Of a stretch of DNA of 15,044 nt, positions 1 through 6,322 are shown piece by piece. The DNA comes from Candidatus Methylomirabilota bacterium (GTDB taxonomy: Bacteria > Methylomirabilota > Methylomirabilia > Methylomirabilales > CSP1-5). The stretch's first letter is position 1. Each line of letters begins with the position of its first letter. The stretch covers positions 1 to 15,044 of the forward strand of contig JAKEGQ010000201.1 in assembly GCA_022615475.1 (NCBI GenBank). Direction: 5' to 3'. The position numbers and the translations under genes are program-made. The notes beneath the pieces were generated by a model. The model saw nothing but the letters and a program-made list of their open reading frames with translations. It did not search any database and was not told the origin of the DNA.

Positions 1-497
1 ACCGGCTGATTCTCTCGCTTGTTCCGCTCCGCAGGGAGGTAGCCACGCCCTTTCCCGACCTCGATTTCCACCTCCAACTTGCCATCCTTGTCGAGCGTGG
101 TGATATAGAGGTCGGGGTTCAGGACCTCGACATCGGCGTCGGTCACAATCTGGGAGGCCCGGATCTCGCCCGGGCCGCTCGCCTTGAGCTGCAGGGTCTT
201 GGGGCCCTCCCCCGCCATCCTGACCCGCAAGGCCTTCACGTTCAGAATGAGATCGGTCACGTCCTCCTTGATGCCGGGGATGGTGGAGAACTCATGATAG
301 ACGCCGGCGATGCGAACCGAGGTCACCGCGGCCCCCTCGATGGAGGAGAGGAGGACCCGACGGAGGGAATTGCCCAGGGTCTGGCCGTATCCCCGCTCCA
401 ACGGCTCGGCAATGAACTTCCCATACGTGCTGGTCAAGCTTTCGAGATCACACTCTAGGCGCTTCGGCTTGTGGAAGCCTTTCACTTTCTGCAACAT
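1..497 (-). CDS. rpoA: DNA-directed RNA polymerase subunit alpha, N-terminal part (cut by window edge)
   Basis: RNA polymerase alpha forms the dimer on which beta and beta' assemble; its C-terminal domain, outside the window, contacts UP elements and activators. I translated 165 codons with no stop before the edge. They begin MLQKVKGFHKPKRLE and contain the family hallmark LERGYGQTLGNSLRRVLLSS at about residues 33-52, followed by GAAVTSVRIAGVYHEFSTI and the GIKEDVTDLILNVK dimerisation segment. Start: ATG at 495-497, with GGAGG 9 bases upstream on the minus strand. The gene follows rpsD after 45 bp, as in the classical alpha operon, where rplQ normally comes next. A perfect 14-bp palindrome lies in the gap before it. 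Identity is certain; only the N-terminal domain can be judged. Confidence 0.97.
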   Translation of the reverse strand, partial: MLQKVKGFHKPKRLECDLESLTSTYGKFIAEPLERGYGQTLGNSLRRVLLSSIEGAAVTSVRIAGVYHEFSTIPGIKEDVTDLILNVKALRVRMAGEGPKTLQLKASGPGEIRASQIVTDADVEVLNPDLYITTLDKDGKLEVEIEVGKGRGYLPAERNKRENQP

Positions 498-519
498 CAA
501 CGCCAACCTCCGTGTCCCC

Positions 520-533
520 GTCCCCCGGGGGAC
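520..533. repeat. perfect 14-bp palindrome between rpsD and rpoA
   Basis: GTCCCCCGGGGGAC reads identically on both strands. In the transcript it can form a 5-bp GUCCC/GGGAC stem with a CCGG loop, about 22 bases upstream of the rpoA start and just 5' of its GGAGG ribosome binding site. No U-tract follows, so it is not a rho-independent terminator. A role in setting rpoA translation or RNA processing is inference only; a palindrome of this composition in GC-rich DNA could be accidental. Confidence 0.5.
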
Positions 534-542
534 TGCGGGCTG

Positions 543-1172
543 CTATTTGGAATAGAGGGCCACCACCAACTGCTCTTGGACCGGAATGACCATATCCTCC
601 CGAGCAGGCAGAGCTCGCACGACACCCCTTAGAGCCTGGGCATCCAGCTCGAGCCAGGCAGGAAGCCCCCGCTTCTTCACACCCTCCAGGGCTCCCTTGA
701 TCGCGAGGAGCTCCCGACTCCTTTCCGCAACCTGGATCTGATCCCCGGAGTCGACAAGGTAGGATGGGATGTCCACCCTGCGGCCATTCACGAGGAAGTG
801 CCCGTGCGTCACCATCTGTCTGGCCTCAGCCCGAGACGATGCGAAGCCGAGACGGTAGACCACATTCTCCAGCCGCCGCTCCAAGAACCGGAGGAGGTTC
901 TCGCCGGTAATGCCCTTCTGGTGCTCGGCCATACGGAAGTAGTTCCGGAACTGCCGCTCTACAATGCCGTAAATCCGTTTCATCTTCTGCTTTTCGCGGA
1001 GCTGAAGCCCATAGTCCGTCAGCTTCACGCGCCGGCGCTGTCCGTGCTCTCCGGGGGGATAGTTCCGCTTTTCAATGGCACATTTGGGGCTGAAGCAGCG
1101 GTCCCCTTTCAGGAAGAGCTTCAACCCTTCGCGCCGACACAGCTTGCAGACGGAACCGGTATATCTCGCCAT
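543..1172 (-). CDS. rpsD: 30S ribosomal protein S4, zinc-binding (C+) form
   Basis: S4 nucleates assembly of the 16S rRNA 5' domain and helps form the mRNA entry channel; in E. coli it also represses the alpha operon. The product is 209 aa, the usual bacterial length. The N-terminal arm has cysteines at 9, 12, 26 and 31 (VCKLC and RCFSPKC), the same positions as the zinc site known in Thermus S4. The S4 RNA-binding domain is in the middle, with RRLENVVYRLGFASSRAEAR and THGHFLVNGRRVDIPSYLV at about 91-140. The start is ATG (MARYTG). It lies 17 bp after rpsK and 45 bp before rpoA, standard for the alpha operon. Whether S4 is the repressor here cannot be seen; the gap upstream of rpsM, where the E. 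coli target lies, holds a long hairpin of a different kind. Confidence 0.98.
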   Translation of the reverse strand: MARYTGSVCKLCRREGLKLFLKGDRCFSPKCAIEKRNYPPGEHGQRRRVKLTDYGLQLREKQKMKRIYGIVERQFRNYFRMAEHQKGITGENLLRFLERRLENVVYRLGFASSRAEARQMVTHGHFLVNGRRVDIPSYLVDSGDQIQVAERSRELLAIKGALEGVKKRGLPAWLELDAQALRGVVRALPAREDMVIPVQEQLVVALYSK

Positions 1173-1189
1173 GGTCGCGACTCCTCCCC

Positions 1190-1594
1190 CTAGACCCGGC
1201 GACGCTTCGGTGGACGACAGCCATTGTGCGGGATGGGGGTCACATCCTTGATGGCCGTGACCTCGAGTCCCGCCGCCTGCAGCGCTCGGATGGCCGCCTC
1301 ACGACCAGCCCCGGGGCCCTTCACATAGACCTTGACCTCTCTCATCCCGTGCGCCATGGCCTTCTGGGCCGCGTTTCCCGCGGCAGTCTGTGCGGCAAAG
1401 GGGGTGCTTTTCCGTGACCCCTTGAACCCCACACTGCCGGCGCTCGACCAGCTCACCGCGTTCCCCCGCGTATCGGTAATGCTGATGATGGTGTTATTGA
1501 AGGTCGCCTGGACATGGGCGATCCCCTGGACGATGTTCTTGGCCTCCTTCTTTGGCCCCGGCCGCGGTCCCCCGCGGCGCCGCTCGGTCGTCAT
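1190..1594 (-). CDS. rpsK: 30S ribosomal protein S11
   Basis: S11 sits on the 30S platform near the E site and helps shape the mRNA exit side. The 134-aa product has the normal length. Visible signatures are ATFNNTIISITDTRGNAVSW at about residues 30-49, GFKGSRKSTPFAAQTAA at about 57-73, VKGPGAGREAAIRAL at about 91-105, and the C-terminal TPIPHNGCRPPKRRRV with the basic tail typical of S11. The N-terminus (MTTERRRGGPRPGPKKE) is a short basic, probably disordered extension. The start is ATG. It follows rpsM by 11 bp and precedes rpsD by 17 bp, so all three are probably translated from one message. Nothing is unusual in the core. Confidence 0.98.
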   Translation of the reverse strand: MTTERRRGGPRPGPKKEAKNIVQGIAHVQATFNNTIISITDTRGNAVSWSSAGSVGFKGSRKSTPFAAQTAAGNAAQKAMAHGMREVKVYVKGPGAGREAAIRALQAAGLEVTAIKDVTPIPHNGCRPPKRRRV

Positions 1595-1605
1595 GACTCT
1601 CCCCC

Positions 1606-1983
1606 TTACGTCGTCTTCCGGCGGGCCCCCACCGTCTTCCGGCGCGGCCCCTTGCGGGTCCTCGCATTGGTGTGGGTGCGCTGGCCGCGCACCGGGAGCC
1701 CCCGCCGATGCCTCATGCCCCGGTAGCAGCCGATGTCGATCAGGCGCTTGACGTTCATACTCACATCCCGACGCAGGTCCCCTTCGATCCGGAACTGCCC
1801 CTCGATCACCCGGCGGAGTCGATTGACCTCGTCCTCGGTCAGGTTCTTGACCCGGACATCCGGGCTCACGTTGGCCTCACTGAGGATCTTCCGCGAGGCC
1901 GCACGCCCGATCCCATAGATATACGTGAGGGCCACCTCCAGCCGTTTCTCGCGGGGAAGATCCACGCCCGCAATCCGCGCCAT
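1606..1983 (-). CDS. rpsM: 30S ribosomal protein S13
   Basis: S13 lies in the 30S head, contacts P-site tRNA through its basic tail and forms an intersubunit bridge with L5. The 125-aa product starts MARIAGVDLPREKRLEVALTY and continues into the YGIGRAASRKIL helix-two-turn-helix segment at about 23-34. The rRNA-binding motif CYRGMRHRRGLPVRGQRT lies at about 86-103, and the end is an Arg/Lys-rich tRNA-contact tail. The ATG start has a strong GGAGGTGAG ribosome binding site 0-4 bases upstream. It is the first long gene after rpmJ, from which it is separated by an 80-bp gap filled by a heptad inverted repeat. The binding site lies just outside the predicted stem. Confidence 0.98.
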   Translation of the reverse strand: MARIAGVDLPREKRLEVALTYIYGIGRAASRKILSEANVSPDVRVKNLTEDEVNRLRRVIEGQFRIEGDLRRDVSMNVKRLIDIGCYRGMRHRRGLPVRGQRTHTNARTRKGPRRKTVGARRKTT

Positions 1984-1996
1984 CTCACCTCCGTCA

Positions 1997-2057
1997 ACCG
2001 ATGACCGTTGATCGATGACCGTCCGAATTCGGTCGTCGGTCGTCCGTCATCGGTCGT
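1997..2057. repeat. heptad inverted repeat A (rpmJ-rpsM gap)
   Basis: The arms at 1997-2021 and 2030-2054 are complementary at 20 of 25 opposed positions around an 8-base loop, including an unbroken 9-bp outer stem (ACCGATGAC / GTCATCGGT) and a 5-bp inner stem (GACCG / CGGTC). Both arms have 7-bp periodicity. The left one reads CGATGAC, CGTTGAT, CGATGAC from 1999. The right one reads CGGTCGT, CGGTCGT, CCGTCAT, CGGTCGT over 2030-2057. There is no U-tract. The rpsM ribosome binding site lies just beyond the stem and remains free. It belongs to the family seen in five other gaps; function is unknown. Confidence 0.85.
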
Positions 2058-2063
2058 CGAGCG

Positions 2064-2177
2064 TTAGCCTTGCCGCTGCTTGTGCCGCGGGTTCTCGCAA
2101 ACGATCCGCACAACCCCCTTGCGTTTGATCACCTTGCACTTCTCGCAGATCGCTTTCACCGACGCCCGCACCTTCAA
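2064..2177 (-). CDS. rpmJ: 50S ribosomal protein L36, zinc-binding (C+) form, TTG start
   Basis: L36 is the smallest 50S protein; it organises 23S rRNA helices near the L6/L16 side through a zinc ribbon. Translating the minus strand gives 37 aa: (M)KVRASVKAICEKCKVIKR, then KGVVRIVCENPRHKQRQG. The zinc ligands C11, C14, C27 and H32 are all present, so this is the C+ form. The start is TTG at 2175-2177: family alignment requires MKVR here, and GGAGG lies 5 bases upstream at 2183-2187. Length and start codon make it easy to miss. It occupies the classical place between infA and rpsM, flanked by gaps of 107 and 80 bp that both contain heptad inverted repeats. Confidence 0.95.
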   Translation of the reverse strand: MKVRASVKAICEKCKVIKRKGVVRIVCENPRHKQRQG

Positions 2178-2182
2178 GGCAG

Positions 2183-2187
2183 CCTCC
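2183..2187 (-). promoter_or_regulatory. ribosome binding site deciding the TTG start of rpmJ
   Basis: Minus-strand GGAGG is followed by CTGCC and then TTG, a spacing of 5 bases. No ATG or GTG in frame gives the conserved MKVRASVK N-terminus, so this site supports TTG as the true start. It lies just outside heptad element B. Confidence 0.8.
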
Positions 2188-2191
2188 AACA

Positions 2192-2281
2192 GTTAGCTAT
2201 CAGCCATCAGCTGTCAGCCGAGGCCCCTCAAAGCTGACCGCGACGGCTCGACTGAGCTCGCCGAAGTCTGCCGACTGCTGA
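2192..2281. repeat. heptad inverted repeat B (infA-rpmJ gap)
   Basis: Four 7-bp units GTTAGCT, ATCAGCC, ATCAGCT and GTCAGCC run from 2192 to 2219. GTCTGCC and GACTGCT, at 2266-2279, face them in inverted orientation. Positions 2207-2221 and 2267-2281 are complementary at 12 of 15. A second, nested hairpin pairs GTCAGC (2213-2218) with GCTGAC (2233-2238), so two folds compete. It is the least symmetrical of the six elements; its GTCAGC motif is shared with element D, 9.6 kb away. Nothing else is visible in this 107-bp gap except the rpmJ ribosome binding site. Confidence 0.7.
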
Positions 2282-2284
2282 CAC

Positions 2285-2548
2285 CTATTTGTAGCGATAG
2301 ATGATGCGACCTCGATTCAGGTCGTAGGGGCTCAGCTCCACAATCACTTTATCCCCCGGAAGGATGCGGATGAAATGCATTCGCATCTTCCCCGAGATGT
2401 GGGCCAGCACCTTGTGGCCCGTCTCGAGCTCCACCCGAAACATGGCGTTCGGGAGGGGCTCTACCACGGTTCCCTCGACCTCGATCGCCTCTTCCTTCTT
2501 CGTCTGCCCGCTGTCCTTCTTGGTCTGTCCGCTGTTCTTCTTCCTCAT
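2285..2548 (-). CDS. infA: translation initiation factor IF-1 with repeated N-terminal extension
   Basis: IF-1 is a single OB-fold that occupies the 30S A site during initiation. The core from IEVEGTVVEPLPNAMFRVELE through GHKVLAHISGKMR to FIRILPGDKVIVELSPYDL and GRIIYRYK matches the family end to end. The product is 87 aa against about 72 for typical IF-1. The extra N-terminal residues are basic and contain a 7-aa tandem repeat, NSGQTKK then DSGQTKK, encoded by a 21-bp direct repeat. The chosen start is ATG at 2546-2548, 7 bp after the map stop, although the upstream ribosome binding site is weak. An in-frame ATG at 2627-2629 would overlap map and is less likely. No in-frame ATG exists just before the conserved core, so the extension is probably translated. 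Confidence 0.95.
   Translation of the reverse strand: MRKKNSGQTKKDSGQTKKEEAIEVEGTVVEPLPNAMFRVELETGHKVLAHISGKMRMHFIRILPGDKVIVELSPYDLNRGRIIYRYK
2495..2536. repeat. 21-bp tandem repeat in the infA 5' coding end
   Basis: Two 21-bp units, 2495-2515 and 2516-2536, match at 18 of 21 positions and keep the reading frame, giving the NSGQTKK/DSGQTKK protein repeat. Since 21 is three times seven, the unit could also be read as six degenerate heptads (ACAGCGG, ACAGACC and AAGAAGG, then variants), reminiscent of the intergenic arrays. That link is speculation. Confidence 0.8.
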
Positions 2549-2555
2549 CGGTCTG

Positions 2556-3377
2556 TTACCAGCCTTCCCCCGATTCTGCACGCGTGAGGACCTCGGGACC
2601 CTTTTCGGTGATGGCGACCGTGTGCTCAAAGTGGGCGGACAGGGAGCGATCCTGACTCACGGCCGTCCACTGATCCTCGAGGATGGCCACCTCAGGGGTC
2701 CCGGCGTTGACCATCGGTTCAATGGCCAGCACCATCCCGGGCCTGAGCACAGGCCCCCGATCCGGGGGGCCAAAGTTCGGGATCTGGGGCTCTTCGTGCA
2801 GGGCCCGCCCAATCCCATGCCCGACGAAGACCCGAACCACGGAGAAGCCATGAGACTCCACATGGTTCTGAATCGCGTGGGAGATATCGGTCAGACGGCG
2901 GCCCGGCACGGCCTGCGCAATCCCGCGGTGCAACGCCTCCTGAGTAACTTGAAGCAGTCGCCGCGCCTCGGGAGAGATCTCCCCCACCGGGACGGTAATC
3001 GCCGCATCCCCATAATACCCATCCACGATCGCGCCCAGATCCAGGCTGAGGATATCTCCCTCCTGAAGCCGTCGTTCTCCCGGGAGCCCGTGGACTACCT
3101 CCTCGTTCACCGAGGTGCACAGGGTAAAAGCATAGCCCCGGTATCCTTTGAATGCGGGCCGCGCCCCTCGTTCACGGAGAAAAGCCTCCGCGAAGCGATC
3201 CAGCTCAAGCGTTCTTACCCCGGGTTGGCTCTCGTCCCGCAGCGCCAACAGGGCTTCGGCGACAATCCGACTCGCCCGTCCTATGCGTTCAACCTCCCAC
3301 GGGGCCTTGTATTCGATCGGACTCTGGAGCGGCAGTCCGACCGACTCACCCTTCGAGTGCCTTCGAGACCCGCGCAA
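2556..3377 (-). CDS. map: type I methionine aminopeptidase (start uncertain)
   Basis: Map removes the initiator methionine from nascent proteins using a two-metal centre. All five metal ligands are visible: Asp in LSLDLGAIVDG, Asp in YYGDAAITV, His in FVGHGIGRALHEEP, Glu in MVLAIEPMV and Glu in SAHFEHTVAITE (D113, D124, H187, E220 and E251 counted from the start used here). The start is a problem. No ATG or GTG lies near the expected N-terminus (just before IEYKAPWEVERIGRASRIV). Candidates are TTG at 3375-3377 (chosen: GGAGG 3 bases upstream, 32-bp overlap with adk, 273 aa), ATG at 3402-3404 (59-bp overlap, no good binding site) and a non-standard CTG at 3333-3335 (GGGTGAG 9 bases upstream, 259 aa, best match to family length). 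infA follows after 7 bp. Confidence 0.95.
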   Translation of the reverse strand: MRGSRRHSKGESVGLPLQSPIEYKAPWEVERIGRASRIVAEALLALRDESQPGVRTLELDRFAEAFLRERGARPAFKGYRGYAFTLCTSVNEEVVHGLPGERRLQEGDILSLDLGAIVDGYYGDAAITVPVGEISPEARRLLQVTQEALHRGIAQAVPGRRLTDISHAIQNHVESHGFSVVRVFVGHGIGRALHEEPQIPNFGPPDRGPVLRPGMVLAIEPMVNAGTPEVAILEDQWTAVSQDRSLSAHFEHTVAITEKGPEVLTRAESGEGW

Positions 3378-3990
3378 AGACCTCCCCCGTCTCTCCCAGT
3401 CCATTCACCGTCTCTAGCAGTCCTTGGTTCTGATAGTAACCGATCAAGGGCTCCGTCTGCTTGCGATAGACCTGGAGGCGACGACGGATCGTTTCCTCCT
3501 TGTCATCCTCACGTTGGATGAGGCGCCCACCGCACTTGTCACAGGTTCCCTCCACGCGGGGGGGATGGAACTCCACGTGAAAGAGCGCACCGCAGCCCTG
3601 GCACGTTCGGCGTCCGGACAGGCGCTTGACAAGCTCCTCCTCCGCCACCTCCAGGCTCACGACTCTGGGCAGCGGAGCCCCGAGCTTCTTGAGCATTCGG
3701 GTCAGGGCCTCGGCCTGCGCCACGGTTCGGGGAAACCCGTCGAGGAGATACCCCTTCCGGCAATCGGGTTCGCCCAGACGATCGCGGACGATGCCGATCA
3801 CAACCTCGTCGGGGACCAGCGCGCCCCGGTCCATATAGGTCTTGGCCTCTTTGCCGAGCGGAGTCCCGGCGGCCACAGCGGCCCGGAGGATATCCCCGGT
3901 CGACACCTGGGGAACCCCATACCGCTCGGTGAGCATCTTGGCCTGCGTTCCCTTCCCGGCCCCAGGAGGTCCCAAGAGAATCGCCCGCAT
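3346..3990 (-). CDS. adk: adenylate kinase with zinc-type LID
   Basis: Adenylate kinase interconverts ATP plus AMP with two ADP in the cytoplasm. The 214-aa product has the P-loop GPPGAGKGT at residues 7-15, the AMP-binding segment STGDILRAAV at 30-39, and LLDGFPRT at 82-89. The long-form LID has four cysteines, CQGC at 130-133 and CDKC at 150-153, the structural zinc site found in many Gram-positive and thermophilic enzymes instead of the HSTD set of E. coli. The helix RREDDKEETIRRRL-like arginine segment follows (QREDDKEETIRRRL at 159-172). ATG at 3988-3990 gives the canonical MRAILLGPPG; the frame is open further upstream but inside secY. It follows secY by 44 bp, the usual spc-operon arrangement. 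Confidence 0.98.
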   Translation of the reverse strand: MRAILLGPPGAGKGTQAKMLTERYGVPQVSTGDILRAAVAAGTPLGKEAKTYMDRGALVPDEVVIGIVRDRLGEPDCRKGYLLDGFPRTVAQAEALTRMLKKLGAPLPRVVSLEVAEEELVKRLSGRRTCQGCGALFHVEFHPPRVEGTCDKCGGRLIQREDDKEETIRRRLQVYRKQTEPLIGYYQNQGLLETVNGLGETGEVFARVSKALEG

Positions 3991-4034
3991 CCCTAATCCT
4001 TCAGGATAACGGAAATCGCACCCGTATTCAAGCG

Positions 4035-5339
4035 TCAGAAGGCCCGTCCCTTGATCTTCCCCTTCTTGAGGAAGCCTTCGTAGTGGCGCATGAGGAGATG
4101 AGCCTCGATCTGTTGCGCGGTGTCCAGGGCGACCCCGACCACGATGAGTAGAGAGGTCCCGCCAAAGAAGAAGGGGACATTTGCCCACTGGATCAGGACC
4201 TCCGGAAAAATGGAGATCAGCGCCAGGTACACGGCTCCGACAAAGGTAATGCGGTCGAGCACCCGTTCGATGAACTCCGACGTCTTAGTGCCGGGGCGGA
4301 TCCCGGGGACGAAGCCCCCGTACTTCTTGAGATTCTCCGCCACATCGGCGGGGTTGAAGATGATCGCGGTGTAAAAATAGGTGAAGAAGACGATGCTCCC
4401 CCCATAGAGCAGGAAGTAGGTGAGCGTCCCCGGCGACAGGACCTGCGCCACCCACTCCATCCAGGGATGGGTGACGAATCGGGCTACGGTGGGAGGCAAT
4501 ACGACGATGGAGGCGGCGAAGATGACCGGGATCACCCCGGCGGTGTTCACCCGCAGGGGGATGTGGGTCGCCTGTCCCCCGTACACCTTCCGGCCGACGA
4601 CCCGTTTGGCGTACTGGACCGGTATCGGCCGCTGGCCCAATGTCATCACGACCACCCCCGCCACCACGAGGATCATCACGACCACGATGAAGAGGAGGAC
4701 GTAGGCCTTCAACTCGCCGGTCGTCAGGAGCTGGTAGGAGTTGAATATCGCCTCGGGAAGGTTCACGATGATGCCCGCAAAGATGAGGAGCGAGATGCCA
4801 TTGCCGATCCCCCGCTCCGAAATCTGCTCTCCCATCCACATGAGGAGGACGCTGCCGCCGGTCAGGGTGAGGGTGGCCATGATGCGGAAGCCCCAACCGG
4901 GATTCGGGACCACGATCTGGCCGTCGGCCACGACCCCCTCGAGCCCGATGGCGATCCCCATCCCTTGAATCAGGGCGATGAGGACCGTGCCGAACCGGGT
5001 ATACTGAGTAATCTTCTTGCGGCCCTCGGCCCCCTCCTTTTGCAGCCGCTCGATAGCCGGAACCACCACCGCCAGGAGTTGCAGGATGATCGAGGCATCG
5101 ATATACGGCATGATCCCCAGGGCGAAGACGCTGGCCCGTCGTAACGCCCCCCCGGCGAAGAGATCGAAGAAGCCGAAGAGCGTCCCGGCCGCCTGGGAGA
5201 AGACTTGGCCCAGCACTGCGGCGTCGATGCCGGGGGTGGGGATATGGGCCCCGAGGCGGTAGACGATCAGGACCAGGCAGGTGAAGAGGATTCGCCTCTT
5301 GAGCTCAGGGACCTTGAAGATGTTGACGACCTCGCTCAT
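4035..5339 (-). CDS. secY: protein translocase subunit SecY
   Basis: SecY is the channel of the SecYEG translocon in the cytoplasmic membrane; it accepts nascent or SecA-driven proteins. The 434-aa product has the family length and about ten hydrophobic spans. Landmarks are the N-terminal FKVPELKRRILFTCLVLIVY with TM1, ALGIMPYIDASIILQLL (TM2), ITQYTRFGTVLIALIQGMG (TM3), GEQISERGIGNGISLLIFAG (TM4-5), LRVNTAGVIPVIFAASIV (TM7), FNPADVAENLKKYGGFVPG after TM8, and VVGVALDTAQQIEAHLLMR at TM10. The ATG start overlaps the rplO stop in ATGA (5336-5339), so translation is probably coupled. The neighbouring spc genes rplO and adk fit. Nothing aberrant is seen. Confidence 0.98.
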   Translation of the reverse strand: MSEVVNIFKVPELKRRILFTCLVLIVYRLGAHIPTPGIDAAVLGQVFSQAAGTLFGFFDLFAGGALRRASVFALGIMPYIDASIILQLLAVVVPAIERLQKEGAEGRKKITQYTRFGTVLIALIQGMGIAIGLEGVVADGQIVVPNPGWGFRIMATLTLTGGSVLLMWMGEQISERGIGNGISLLIFAGIIVNLPEAIFNSYQLLTTGELKAYVLLFIVVVMILVVAGVVVMTLGQRPIPVQYAKRVVGRKVYGGQATHIPLRVNTAGVIPVIFAASIVVLPPTVARFVTHPWMEWVAQVLSPGTLTYFLLYGGSIVFFTYFYTAIIFNPADVAENLKKYGGFVPGIRPGTKTSEFIERVLDRITFVGAVYLALISIFPEVLIQWANVPFFFGGTSLLIVVGVALDTAQQIEAHLLMRHYEGFLKKGKIKGRAF

Positions 5340-5785
5340 CGGTCTTCGATCACCTCAGCCGCTCCGCCTGCGGCCTGAATCTTCCGGAGGGCCGCCTGCG
5401 AAAAATGGTGCGCCGCCACCGTGAGGGGATGCGAAAGCTCGCCATCCCCCAGGACCTTCACCCCATCCTTCACGGCCTTGATGAGACCTCGCTCGAGCAG
5501 CAGCAGTGGAGTCACAGGGGTCCCGGCCTCGATGCGATCCAAATCCCGCACATTGACGATCGCGTACTCTTTTCGAAAGGGATTGCGAAAACCGCGCTTG
5601 GGAAGGCGCCGGCTGAGCGGCATCTGCCCCCCCTCAAACCAGGAGGGAATGCTCACGCCCGCCCGGGCCTTCTGCCCTTTGTCACCCCGGCCAGAGGTCT
5701 GCCCGTGGCCCGATCCCGGTCCGCGACCGACCCGCTTGCGTCGCTTGCGCGAGCCCGCGGCCGGTCGAAGTCCGTGAAGCCTCAC
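5336..5785 (-). CDS. rplO: 50S ribosomal protein L15, GTG start
   Basis: L15 is a late-assembly 50S protein that threads a glycine/arginine-rich N-terminal extension into 23S rRNA. The 149-aa product begins (M)RLHGLRPAAGSRKRRKR and continues GRGPGSGHGQTSGRGDKGQKAR at about 20-41, then FEGGQMPLSRRLPKRGF, and ends in the globular domain. The start is GTG at 5783-5785: the frame stays open for 57 codons upstream, but that stretch lies inside rpsE and does not resemble L15. A run of six G lies 4 bases upstream as a plausible binding site. The gap from rpsE is only 13 bp, where most bacteria carry rpmD (L30); there is no room for it. The end overlaps secY by 4 bp. Confidence 0.96.
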   Translation of the reverse strand: MRLHGLRPAAGSRKRRKRVGRGPGSGHGQTSGRGDKGQKARAGVSIPSWFEGGQMPLSRRLPKRGFRNPFRKEYAIVNVRDLDRIEAGTPVTPLLLLERGLIKAVKDGVKVLGDGELSHPLTVAAHHFSQAALRKIQAAGGAAEVIEDR

Positions 5786-5798
5786 CGGACCCCCCACA

Positions 5799-6317
5799 CT
5801 AGCCACCTGCTGCTTCAAGTGTTTCTTCCCCCTTCCGGCCCCGAAGCCGGCCAACCTCATCGGGAGAGCGAAGTTCCCGAATCCCCGCCATGGTGGCCTT
5901 GGCCACATTGTGCGGATTGCTGCTCCCGAGAGACTTCGCCAGCACGTTCTGGACACCGGCCGCCTCGAAGATCGCCCGTACGGCTCCCCCCGCCACGATC
6001 CCGGTCCCCTCTGCCGCCGGTTTCATCAAGACCTGCCCCGCCCCATACCTCCCGAGGATCTGATGGGGGATGGTCTTTCCACGTCGCGGCACCTTGATCA
6101 GACGCTTCTTGGCCGCCTCGATCCCCTTGCGGATCGCCTCGGGAACCTCGTGCGCCTTCCCCAGGCCGAGCCCGACATGCCCCGCTTGGTCCCCCACCGC
6201 CACGAGGGCGCTGAAGCTAAACCGGCGGCCACCCTTGACCACCTTCGCCACGCGGTTGATATGGATGACCCGCTCGGTCAGGTTGAGCGATTGGGGATCG
6301 ATCTGCTCCGCCGCCAC
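5799..6317 (-). CDS. rpsE: 30S ribosomal protein S5, GTG start
   Basis: S5 lies at the mRNA entry side and affects decoding fidelity. The 172-aa product has the N-terminal double-stranded-RNA-binding-like domain with VIHINRVAKVVKGGRRFSFSALVAVGD at about 18-44. The C-terminal domain follows with GTGIVAGGAVRAIFEAAGVQN and KSLGSSNPHNVAKATMAGI. I chose GTG at 6315-6317 because GGAGG lies exactly 5 bases upstream and the resulting N-terminus has the E. coli-like length before the KGGR loop. A longer frame from TTG at 6356 would add 13 residues but lacks a good site and runs through an inverted repeat. It follows rplR after a 110-bp gap and precedes rplO by 13 bp. Confidence 0.95.
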   Translation of the reverse strand: MAAEQIDPQSLNLTERVIHINRVAKVVKGGRRFSFSALVAVGDQAGHVGLGLGKAHEVPEAIRKGIEAAKKRLIKVPRRGKTIPHQILGRYGAGQVLMKPAAEGTGIVAGGAVRAIFEAAGVQNVLAKSLGSSNPHNVAKATMAGIRELRSPDEVGRLRGRKGEETLEAAGG

Positions 6318-6322
6318 GATTT

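Noticed and set aside
2364..3521. 385-codon open frame on the plus strand antisense to infA, map and adk
   Set aside because: It lies opposite three well-supported genes, its protein is Arg/Pro/His-rich with no recognisable domain, and such antisense frames are expected in GC-rich coding DNA.
4003..4031. Possible sigma-70 promoter before adk: TTGAAT, 17-bp spacer, TATCCT
   Set aside because: Each hexamer matches only 4 of 6, and the implied transcript would begin about 5 bases before the adk ATG, cutting off its ribosome binding site.
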